Origin: Neocallimastix lanati (nom. inval.)
Taxonomy: Eukaryota > Neocallimastigomycota > Neocallimastigomycetes > Neocallimastigales > Neocallimastigaceae
Direction: 5' to 3'
Assembly (NCBI GenBank): GCA_016946835.1
Contig: JACVTC010000044.1
Span: forward strand, 122,001-186,000
Length of the DNA: 64,000 nt
The translations under genes were made by a program, and so were the position numbers. Of the stretch, positions 21,022 to 30,287 are shown one piece after another; position 1 is the first letter of the stretch; every line of letters begins with the position of its first letter. Below the pieces are notes generated by a model, which saw nothing but the letters and a program-made list of their open reading frames with translations, did not search any database and was not told the DNA's origin.

Positions 21022-24000
21022 CTAATTCTTTTTTACAACTTTCACAGACTTTAAATAATTTCCTATACAGTAATTTCCTCTATTAATCGAATAAATATAT
21101 GGTGTTTCACCATCTTTATTTTCTTTATTTATATCTGCTCCATGTTCTACTAAATATTCTACTATATCTTTTTTTCCACTATAACATGCATAATATAATG
21201 GTGTTTCACCATATTTATTTTCTTTATTTATATCTGCTCCATATTCTACTAAATATTCAACTAAATCTTTTTTTCCATTATAACATGCGTAAAATAATGG
21301 TGTTTTACCATCTTTACTTTCTTTATTTATATCTGCTCCATGTTCTACTAAATATTCTACTATATCTTTTTTTCCACTATAACATGCGTAAAATAATGGT
21401 GTTTCACAATATTCATTTTCTTTATTTATATCTGCTCCATGTTCTACTAAATATTCTACTAATTCTTTATTTCCACTTTCACATGCGTTAAATAATGGTG
21501 TTTCACAATATTTATTTTCTTTATTTATATCTACTCCATGTTCGACTAAATATTCTACTATATCTTTTTTTCCTTCATAACATGCTTTAAATAATGGTGT
21601 TTCATATTCTTTATTTTCTTTATTTATATCTGCTCCATGTTCTACTAAATATTCTACTAATTCTTTATTTCCACTTTCACATGTATTAAATAATGGTGTT
21701 TCATATTCTATATTTTCTTTATTTATATCTACTCCATGTTCTACTAAATATTCTATTAATTCTTTATTTCCACTTTCAATTGCTTTAAATAATGGTGTTT
21801 CACCATATTTATTTTCTTTATTTATATCTGCTCCATGTTCTACTAAATATTTTACTAAATCTTTTTTTCCCCATCTACATGCATAATATAATAGTGTTTC
21901 ACCGTCTTCATTTTCTTTATTTATATCTGCTCCATGTTCTACTAAATATTCTACTATATCTTTTTTTCCTTCATAACATGCTTTAAATAATGGTGTTTCA
22001 TATTCTTTATTTTCTTTATTTATATCTGCTCCATGTTCTACTAAATATTCTACTAATTCTTTATTTCCACTTTCACATGTATTAAATAATGGTGTTTCAT
22101 ATTCTATATTTTCTTTATTTATATCTACTCCATGTTCTACTAAATACTCTATTAATTCTTTATTTCCACTTTCAATTGCTTTAAATAATGGTGTTTCACC
22201 ATATTTATTTTCTTTATTTATATCTGCTCCATGTTCTACTAAATATTTTACTAAATCTTTTTTTCCCCATCTACATGCATAATATAATAGTGTTTCACCG
22301 TCTTCATTTTCTTTATTTATATCTGCTCCATGTTCTACTAAATATTCCACTAAATCATTTTTTCCATTATAACATGCGTAAAATAATGGTGTTTTACCAT
22401 ATTTATTTTCTTTATTTATATCTACTCCATGTTCGACTAAGTATTTTACTATTTCTTTATTTCTACTTTCAATTGCTTTAAATAATGGTGTTTTACCATA
22501 TTTATTTTCTTTATTTATATCTACTCCATGTTCGACTAAGTATTTTACTATTTCTTTATTTCCACTTTCAATTGCTTTAAATAATGGTGTTTTACCATTT
22601 TCATTTTCTTTATTTATATCTTCTCCATGTTCAACTAAGTATTCTATTAATTCTTTATTTCCACTTTCAATTGCTTTAAATAATGGTGTTTCACAATATT
22701 TATTTTCTTTATTTATATCTACTTTTCGTTTTACTAAGTATTTTACTAATTCTTTATTTCCACTTTCAATTGCTTTAAATAATGGTGTTTTACCATCTTC
22801 ATTTTCTTTATTTATATCTACTCCATGTTCAGCTAAATATTCTATTAATTCTTTATTTCCACTTTCAATTGCTTTAAATAATGGTGTTTCACAATATTTA
22901 TTTTCTTTATTTATATCTGTTCCATGTTCTACTAAATATTCTACTAAATCTTTTTTTCCACTATAACATGCATTAAATAATGGTGTTTCATATTCTTTAT
23001 TTTCTATATTTACATCTACTCCATGTTCTACTAAATATTCTACTATATCTTTTTTTCCACTATAACATGCATAATATAATGGTGTTTCACCATATTTATT
23101 TTCTTTATTTATATCTGCTCCATATTCTACTAAATATTCAACTAAATCTTTTTTTCCATTATAACATGCGTAAAATAATGGTGTTTTACCATCTTTACTT
23201 TCTTTATTTATATCTGCTCCATTTTCTACTAAATATTCTACTATATCTTTTTTTCCACTATAACATGCGTAAAATAATGGTGCTTCACAATATTCATTTT
23301 CTTTATTTATATCTGCTTCATGTTCTACTAAATATTCTACTAATTCTTTATTTCCACTTTCACATGCATTAAATAATGGTGTTTCACAATATTCATTTTC
23401 TTTATTTATATCTGCTCCAAGTTCAGCCAAATATTCTATTAATTCTTTATTTCCACTTTCAATTGCTTTAAATAATGGTGTTTCATATTCTTTATTTTCT
23501 TTATTTATATCTGCTCCATGTTCTACTAAATATTCTACTAATTCTTTATTTCCACTTTCACATGCCTTAAATAATGGTGTTTCATATTCTTTATTTTCTT
23601 TATTTATATCTGCTCCATGTTCTACTAAATATTCTACTAAATTTTTATTTCCACTTTCGCATTCATCAAATAAAGGTATTTCAAAATTTTTATAAACTAC
23701 TTCATTTATATCCACTCCATGATTGACTAAAAATTTTAATAAATTTTTATTCCCATTTTCAATTATATAACTTTTTTCCTTCAAATTAATTTTAATATCA
23801 CTAGAAGAATAAATTGGTGAACTGGGAATATAAGTTGGTGATGTGGGAGAATAGCGTGGTGAAGTGGAACTATCTATTGGTGAACCTGATGAATCAATTG
23901 GTGGATTATAACTCAATGAAATGTTATCCTTTTTTTCATTATATAATGTAATTTTATATTTATCTTTAGAAATTTCATAATTTAAATTCTTGACATGAGT

Positions 24001-24240
24001 TTTATTTTTATATTGTAAAAGTAAATATTTAATAAATTCATAATCATAAAACTTTGAAATATCAAAAATATTTTTTAATTCTTCAAAATTTGAATTCTTT
24101 ATTAATTCTTTTATTTCAGAAGAAGTAATATATTTATTATTTTCTTGATTGTTAGTTTCGGATTTTAATTTTTTAGATGTATGTCCATTATCATTAAATT
24201 CTTCAGATGTTATATCTCTCTTCCTTTCACGGTTATTCAT
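21022..24240 (-). CDS. Ankyrin-repeat protein (1072 aa) with two CTD-like heptads
   Basis: Intact frame from the ATG at 24240, closely related to the 1870-residue paralog. Residues 1-105 are the N-terminal domain ([14 protein letters not shown] at 23-26, [19 protein letters not shown]). IDSSGSP and IDSSTSP come near 115-128, then YSPTSPT at 130-136 and YIPSSPI at 137-143. About 27 ankyrin units follow from residue 155, ending with the tail [13 protein letters not shown]. Units fall into types ending [20 protein letters not shown] and TCESGNKEL. A four-unit (396-bp) block is repeated in tandem at 21.8-22.5 kb, and another four-unit block recurs 1881 bp apart (21.1 and 22.98 kb). One unit at 22681-22773 is nearly identical to units at 53981-54100 on the other strand. 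A protein-binding scaffold, perhaps nuclear, is inferred; no catalytic domain is seen. Confidence 0.9.
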   Translation of the reverse strand: MNNRERKRDITSEEFNDNGHTSKKLKSETNNQENNKYITSSEIKELIKNSNFEELKNIFDISKFYDYEFIKYLLLQYKNKTHVKNLNYEISKDKYKITLYNEKKDNISLSYNPPIDSSGSPIDSSTSPRYSPTSPTYIPSSPIYSSSDIKINLKEKSYIIENGNKNLLKFLVNHGVDINEVVYKNFEIPLFDECESGNKNLVEYLVEHGADINKENKEYETPLFKACESGNKELVEYLVEHGADINKENKEYETPLFKAIESGNKELIEYLAELGADINKENEYCETPLFNACESGNKELVEYLVEHEADINKENEYCEAPLFYACYSGKKDIVEYLVENGADINKESKDGKTPLFYACYNGKKDLVEYLVEYGADINKENKYGETPLYYACYSGKKDIVEYLVEHGVDVNIENKEYETPLFNACYSGKKDLVEYLVEHGTDINKENKYCETPLFKAIESGNKELIEYLAEHGVDINKENEDGKTPLFKAIESGNKELVKYLVKRKVDINKENKYCETPLFKAIESGNKELIEYLVEHGEDINKENENGKTPLFKAIESGNKEIVKYLVEHGVDINKENKYGKTPLFKAIESRNKEIVKYLVEHGVDINKENKYGKTPLFYACYNGKNDLVEYLVEHGADINKENEDGETLLYYACRWGKKDLVKYLVEHGADINKENKYGETPLFKAIESGNKELIEYLVEHGVDINKENIEYETPLFNTCESGNKELVEYLVEHGADINKENKEYETPLFKACYEGKKDIVEYLVEHGADINKENEDGETLLYYACRWGKKDLVKYLVEHGADINKENKYGETPLFKAIESGNKELIEYLVEHGVDINKENIEYETPLFNTCESGNKELVEYLVEHGADINKENKEYETPLFKACYEGKKDIVEYLVEHGVDINKENKYCETPLFNACESGNKELVEYLVEHGADINKENEYCETPLFYACYSGKKDIVEYLVEHGADINKESKDGKTPLFYACYNGKKDLVEYLVEYGADINKENKYGETPLYYACYSGKKDIVEYLVEHGADINKENKDGETPYIYSINRGNYCIGNYLKSVKVVKKN
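23812..23853 (-). repeat. Two CTD-like heptads encoded in frame
   Basis: YSPTSPT followed by YIPSSPI at residues 130-143. These are the outermost heptads of the seven-heptad array in the paralog; the middle five are absent. Confidence 0.85.
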
Positions 24241-24833
24241 ACTACGTATTTGATATTGTGTTTATGATTTTTTTTTTTTTTTTTTTTTTTAAATTATTTT
24301 ATATTCAATGAATATAAATAATAATTATTAAATTTATTATTTTTTTATAAAGTATATAATCATATTTTTTAAAATATAAATAATTAAAATAAAAATTACA
24401 TATAAAAAAAAAAAAAAAAAAAAAAAAAAGAATACTTTTATAATTATAATATAAATTAATTTAAATAAAATAAATCATATAATACAAAATATAAATATTT
24501 ATAATTATATAAAAGATAATTGAAATATATATATATATATATAAAAATGGAAATAAAATTTAAAAAGGGATATTCAATCTATTTATTTTATAATAATTTT
24601 AAATTTTCTATTTTTAATATTAATTAATTCATTATCTTATAATAAAAATAATAAAAATATTAATAATTAAAATTTTATTTATTATAATTAAACTCTAAAA
24701 ATAATTATTGAAGTTATTTCTATTTAAATAAAATATATATATATATAGATAATTATTTATTTATTTATTTATTTATTTTTTCTTTATTTTTTTTATTTTT
24801 ATTTTTATTTTTATTTTTATTTATTTTTTTATA

Positions 24834-24872
<39 letters not shown>

Positions 24873-24991
24873 TATGTTCTATTCAATTTTTCATTCTTTT
24901 AAATAAAGAAATTTAAAAAAATTCAAAAAACGAAATAAAAAAAATATTTTTTTTAAAAAAAAAGGAATTAAAGAAATATTTAAAATTTTAA
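24241..24991. other. 5' flank of the 1072-residue ankyrin gene
   Basis: Copy of 15182-15887: T-run next to the ATG, A-run followed by AGAATACTTTTATAATTATA near 24428, and (ATT)n near 24838-24870. No gene seen. Confidence 0.55.
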
Positions 24992-25320
24992 TCCAAAAGG
25001 TCATCCCTTGACAGCATATTGGAACCAACTTCTGAGATTCTACGCTACATTTAAATCATAGGCACTAATGATATTATGTCCTCACACCAATGAACCATTT
25101 ACGCCCACTGGAAGGAGTAAATGGTTCCTATTCCAATGCTCGTGGTCAATGGAGATATATGTAGGAATGTATAGGGGAATACAGCCCCAGGCAGATATGT
25201 AACGACGTATGGAGGGGCGGTACTGTACTAGTATACCAGTAAATATCACACTTAACAGATATATCTATTATGGTTATGGTCATAATGGGAGGTAGGTACT
25301 TATTATGTGTGTCAAAATTA
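24992..25320. repeat. GC-richer island, copy B with extra 150 bp
   Basis: The first 170 bases match the island at 15888-16052. The remainder (AATACAGCCCCAGGCAGATA, GTATGGAGGGGCGGTACTGT, CATAATGGGAGGTAGGTACT) is absent from copy A and not seen elsewhere in the window. No reading frame, tRNA-like boxes or recognised RNA. It may be a transposable element remnant or a noncoding RNA; undecided. Confidence 0.5.
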
Positions 25321-25629
25321 TATTTTTTAAAAATTTTTTTTTAAAAAAATTTTAATATAAAATAATGTTTTTAATATTTTGAAAATTTTATTTTATTTAA
25401 TTATTCTTTTCTTTAAATTTTCTATTTTAATCTTTTTGAATAAAAAAAAAAAAATAAAAAAATTAAATGATATTACTTAAAATAATAAAGTTAAAAATAA
25501 ATATTTAATAATAATAATAATAATAATAAATATTTTATTTTATTTATTTTATTATTAATTATTTTGTTATATTAGTTATTTATTTTGATTATAATATATA
25601 ATATTTGAATAATGATAAAAAATTATTTT

Positions 25630-26245
25630 ATTTATTTTTTTATTTTGGTTATTTATTATGATTACTTTTGTTATTTATTTTTTTATTTTGGTTATTTGTT
25701 TTTATTTTGGTTATATGTTTTTATTTTGGTTATTTATTTTTATTTTGGTTATTTATTTTTTTATTTTGGTTATTTATTTTTATTTTGGTTATTTATTTTT
25801 ATTTTGGTTATTTATTTTTTTATTTTGGTTATTTATTTTTATTTTGGTTATTTATTTTTATTTTGGTTATTTATTTTTATTTTGGTTATTTATTTTTATT
25901 TTTTTTTTATTTTTTTTTTTTTATTTTGATTATTTATTTTTATTTTGGTTATTTATTTTTATTTTGGTTATTTATTTTTATTTTGGTTATTTATTTTTAT
26001 TTTGGTTATTTATTTTTATTTTGGTTATTTATTTTTATTTTGGTTATTTATTTTTATTTTGGTTATTTATTTTTATTTTGGTTATTTATTTTTATTTTGG
26101 TTATTTATTTTTATTTTGGTTATTTATTTTTATTTTGGTTATTTATTTTTATTTTGGTTATTTATTTTTATTTTGGTTATTTATTTTTATTTTGGTTATT
26201 TATTTTTATTTTGGTTATTTATTTTTATTTTGGTTATTTATTTCA
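25630..26245. repeat. 19-bp minisatellite (GGTTATTTATTTTTATTTT)n
   Basis: About thirty copies of a 19-base unit, with a few 1-base-longer variants near the start and one interruption at 25895-25930. Because 19 is not a multiple of 3, all three plus frames stay open and read the same rotating peptide, which explains the long apparent frames. The homologous flank at 36790-36850 has the unexpanded sequence TAGTTATTTATTTTGGTTAT. Confidence 0.95.
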
Positions 26246-26249
26246 AAGG

Positions 26250-26253
26250 AAAA

Positions 26254-26316
<63 letters not shown>

Positions 26317-26325
26317 ATTTAAGAA
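26250..26325. repeat. (AAAT)n array
   Basis: About seventeen AAAT units directly after the minisatellite. Confidence 0.9.
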
Positions 26326-26389
26326 ATAAAATAAAATAAAATAAAATAAATATGAATTTTATCCATTAATCTATATATTATTTCTTAGT

Positions 26390-26990
26390 AATAATATCAA
26401 GATAGTTGAATTATTAATCAATTATGCTAACAAATATAAAAATTCTTTTAGAATTAAATTGAAATGGATAACAATGGAAAAATAACTAAGTTTTATTTAT
26501 CACAACTTTAATAATAAATAGCATTGAATTGATTTAATTATTAATCAAAAATATAAGTTAATAGAGAGTTATTTTAGAATTTAATAAATAAAAAAAAAAT
26601 ATTTAAATATTGATGGAATATTTCATCGGAAAAAAAAAAAATAATTAATAATAAATATGATATTTTTTTTTGGAAAATGAATGAATGAATGAATGAATGA
26701 ATAATTTAATTTCTAAATTAAAAATTTATTTATTTTAAATAAAAAAATAAAAAGAATAAATAAAAGGAATACTTTTATATTTATATTTTAAATACGTTTT
26801 ATTAGAATAAACCATATAATATAAAATATTTAAATAGTCATAATTATATATAAGATAATTGAAATAAAAAAAAAAAAAAAAATAAATAGAAATAAAATTT
26901 AAAAAGTGATATTCAATCTACTAAAAAATAAAAAAATAAAAAAAAAAGAAAAAATTTATGTCCATTAATTAAATTATATATATATTTAGA
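26390..26990. other. Ankyrin 3' flank fused to 5' flank, gene body missing
   Basis: 26390-26640 matches 37165-37400 (AAGATAGTTGAATTATTAAT, then GCATTGAATTGATTTAATTA and a TTGATGGAAT segment), which is the downstream flank of the gene at 37747-41164. From about 26755 it becomes the upstream module (AAAGGAATACTTTTATATTT, CCATATAATATAAAATATT, TATGTCCATTAA). No ankyrin sequence lies between. This looks like a deletion of a family gene between its own flanks. The GAATGAATGAATG run near 26680 is a short tetranucleotide array. Confidence 0.55.
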
Positions 26991-27004
26991 TTTATTTTTA
27001 TTTA

Positions 27005-27300
27005 ATATATTTTTTTCTACCAATAATAACCCATTTGATATAATGTATTCGTTTGATCATCATAGATCACGTGTTATTATACATTTCCTAATATGGAAAA
27101 AGGTATGTAATTGTGGCTTGCTGTATCCAACATCTCCAAATCTTGTGGTTCTGTAATAGTCACTTAGAGCGTCGACACCCAAATGGTATGGCATGGGAAC
27201 ACTTTATGTGGCCAACCTGATACACCCTCACTATAAAGTTTATCTGATATTAGTTGCCTGTTGTGACTGAGATAACATGATCAGACTTAATAAGGGATAA

Positions 27301-27330
<30 letters not shown>
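27005..27330 (+). mobile_element. Retroposon-like element with A-tail
   Basis: A GC-richer stretch (CATAGATCACGTGTTATTAT, GTCACTTAGAGCGTCGACAC, GGTATGGCATGGGAACACTT, ACTGAGATAACATGATCAG) ends in a run of about 28 A residues at 27304-27331. Its last 44 bases match 16917-16958. An A-tailed, AT-poor segment without a reading frame suggests a SINE-like retroposon or a processed RNA copy. No clear RNA polymerase III A and B boxes were found. The 5' border is uncertain. Confidence 0.5.
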
Positions 27331-27333
<3 letters not shown>

Positions 27334-27339
27334 ATATAT

Positions 27340-27737
27340 ATATATTTTTTCTATTTCAATGCTTAAAATTATTTTATAATAAAAATATTAAAAATATTAA
27401 TTATTAAAATTTTTTATATATATAAATAAAAAATTTAACCATCAAAGAAAAAATATTTTATCTTTTTAACCTGATAATTATAACTCGCTAAAGTAATAAA
27501 GTCAACTCCATTTATAAAAAACTATTAAATAAAATTTTTTTACTCTTTTAAATTTTTTTTATTTAATTATCATTTATTTTAATTTTTTTTATTTTATATA
27601 ATTTTAAAATCTATTAATTAAATAATCATTAAATAATATTTTCATATAAAAATAAAAATAGATTTATAATTTATAAAATATTTTATTTTTTTTTAATTTT
27701 ATTAATTTTTTAATTTATTTAATTTTTATTATAATAA
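27340..27737. repeat. Ankyrin 3' flank copy (partner 17665-18110)
   Basis: AT-rich downstream flank of the next pseudogene, matching 17665-18110 in landmark order. No gene. Confidence 0.6.
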
Positions 27738-28827
27738 TCAATTACTATATAAAAAGGTTTTATTGTTTTGTGTTTTATTGGTTTTATTCCATATTCTTTT
27801 TTTTTTATTTACATCTGCTCTATGTTCTACTACTATGTATTCTACTAAATCTTTATTTCCACTTTGACATGCATCAAATAGTGGTGTTCTTCCATATTTA
27901 TCTTCTTTATTTATATCTGCACCATGTTCTATTAAGTATTCTACTAAATCTTTGTTTCCACAATAGCATACATGAAATAATAATGTTTCACCCTTCCATT
28001 TTGCTTCTTTATTTATATCTACACCTTTTTCTACTAAGTATTTTACTAATTCTTTATTTCTACTTTGACATATATTAAATAATGGGATTTCATTTATTTT
28101 ATTTACTTTATTTATATCTGCTCCATGCTTTACTAAATATTCAACTAAATTTTTTATTTCCACTTTTACATGCTTTAAATAATGGTGTTTTGCCATCTCC
28201 ATTTTCTTTATTTATATCTGCTCCATGCTGTACTAAGTATTCTACTAAATCTTTATTTCCACTTTTACATGCATCAAATAATGGTGTTCTACCACTCCAT
28301 ATTTCTTCTTTATTTATATCTTCCCCATGTTCTATTAAATATTCAACAAAATCTTTATTTCCACTTTCACAGGCATCAAATAAAGGTATTTTACCATTCT
28401 TATAACCTACACTCTTTATATCTACTCCATGTTTTACTAAAAATTTCAATAAATTTTCATTTCCATTTTCAATTATATAAGGATCACTCAATGAAAAATC
28501 ATACCATCTTTTTAAATCTAATATAATTTTATATTCATCTTTAGAAATTTCTTCATTTAAATCCATGATAGAAATAAAACTTTTATTTTTATAGAGAAGA
28601 AGAATCCATTTAATAAATTCATTATCATAAAACTTTGAAATTTTAAAATTTTTTTTTTTTTTAGTTCCTCCTTATTTGAATTCTTTACTAATTCTTTTAT
28701 TTCAGAAGAAGTAATATATTTAACATTTTTTTTGATTATTTATTTCGGTTTTTAATCTTTTAGATGTATGTCCGTTATCATTATGTTTTTCAGAATTTAA
28801 ATTTCTCTTCTTTTCACGGTTATTCAT
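27738..28827 (-). pseudogene. Ankyrin-family gene with several A-run frameshifts
   Basis: Start MNNREKKRNLNSEKHNDNGH at 28827. The frame breaks in an A8 run near 28730 (NNQKKC then stop). It continues in another frame with [20 protein letters not shown], and breaks again in the A/T-run near 28655. It then runs from the N-terminal helix region through four units (28566-28141, ending CKSGNKKFS). A third break in an A6 run near 28148 leads to the last frame (27738-28202) with [15 protein letters not shown] and four more units, ending abnormally. All breaks lie in homopolymers, so sequencing slippage is a real alternative to decay. If corrected, the gene would have the N-terminal domain and about eight units without CTD-like heptads. 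Confidence 0.75.
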
Positions 28828-29370
28828 ATTACTTGTATTTGATTTTGTGTTTATTTTTTTTTTTTTTTTTTTTTTTTAATATTATTTTTTATTCGAAAAT
28901 TAATTTTTTTATATCCAATAAATAAAAAATAAATATAAATAATAATTATTAAAGTTATTATTTTTTTATTAAATATAAAATCATATTTTTTAAAAAATAA
29001 AATAAAAATATATATATATATATCTATATTTATATTATAAGTTCATTTAAATAAAATAAAATACATAATGTGGCGTATTAAACATATATATCATGTAATT
29101 AAAATTGTAACCAATAATGTTAAATTAAATCCTATTAATGTATGTACATTTTATAAAGGATTAATTATGATAAATAATTCTTTAATTAAATAATTAAAAA
29201 AAAATTATAGTCACGTCACCAATAACTGTTAGAAATATAAAGAGAATTAATTTGAAATAGATCAATATTTATTGCTTATTGCTTTATTATTTTTCTTTAA
29301 ATCGTTAATGTCGAATTTACATAACAAGATTTTAATATAATACACATGTAATTTTCAAAATTTTTAAATT
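28828..29370. other. 5' flank with dispersed repeat copy 2
   Basis: T-run beside the ATG, then AT-rich sequence. 29064-29180 is the TGTGGCGTATTA repeat nearly identical to 1370-1485. No gene seen. Confidence 0.5.
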
Positions 29371-29436
29371 TGTAATTACCATATATATGTATATATATAT
29401 TGTATATTAATACTATTTTTTTTTTTTTTATTTTAT

Positions 29437-29493
<57 letters not shown>

Positions 29494-29712
29494 GAAATAA
29501 TATATTAAAAGAATTGTTATATTTCATAATATGAATTTTAATAATATAAATAATTATTTTTTAATAATTATTTTTATTATTAAAATTAATAAAGATAAAA
29601 TTATATTGACATATTATCTAAAACGAAGTTTAAATTTTTTAACTTTTTTTAAGATATTTAAATTCTTTATTTTTTATCTTTTTAAAGATATTTTAATATT
29701 TTTTTTCTTTAT

Positions 29713-29750
<38 letters not shown>

Positions 29751-29800
29751 TATATATATTGTATATTTATAAAATTTTTATAGTATATATATGTATACAT
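29370..29800. repeat. Dispersed AT-rich repeat, copy 1 (partner 35045-35340)
   Basis: Shared landmarks with 35045-35340: TTGTATATTAATACTATTTT, TTTCATAATATGAATTTTAA, ATTATATTGACATATTATCT followed by AAAAC. This copy has a T-run of about 50 at 29439-29490 and an A-run of about 31 at 29716-29746. The apparent 91-residue frame crossing it is low-complexity and not supported as a gene. Confidence 0.6.
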
Positions 29801-29934
29801 TTTTAATAACTTATTTTTTTATAACTTTTATTAGTAATATTTTTTTTATTTGAAACTTTGATATTCATAATAATATATAATATATTTATAATGAATTTAT
29901 TCAATTATAATGTTAATATATATATATATATTTA

Positions 29935-30190
29935 TATTTTTTAAAATTAATTGAAGATATGGAAGGAAGTGTATTCTCTTATTAGTTTAAAAAAAAAATT
30001 GACAATACAAATAAAAATAAATAATAACTAATATGTAAAAATAATAATAATAATAATATACATATATATATATTTTTTTATTATCGATAGGTATAAAAAA
30101 AAAAACTTATCATAATAATATTGAAAGATGAATGACAATGATAAATTATATCTAAATATTATAAAAGATTAAACTATTATGAAATAAATT
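29935..30190. repeat. Copied ankyrin 3' flank, copy 2 (partner 3795-4090)
   Basis: Downstream flank of the gene at 30288, matching 3795-4090 (GTGTATTCTCTTATTAG, ATATTGAAAGATGAATGACA). No gene. Confidence 0.6.
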
Positions 30191-30287
30191 ATAATTTACT
30201 TTTTTTTTAATTTTTATTTTTTAAAATTTAATTTTTTTTGTTTATTATTTATTTATTTATTCTTTTATTTACTTGTGTTTCATTATC

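Larger units (their letters stand above)
18110..25165. repeat. Large tandem segmental duplication, unit B
   Basis: Second copy of 6890-16055, same orientation. It differs by loss of the first ankyrin gene body, a shorter main ankyrin gene (27 instead of about 50 units; two instead of seven CTD-like heptads), expanded 70-bp and AAAAT arrays at 20.34-20.72 kb, and a diverged GC island. Confidence 0.9.

Noticed and set aside
25612-26264. Four overlapping plus-strand frames of 100-200 codons
   Set aside because: They are produced by a 19-bp minisatellite that is stop-free in all frames; no start context or family.
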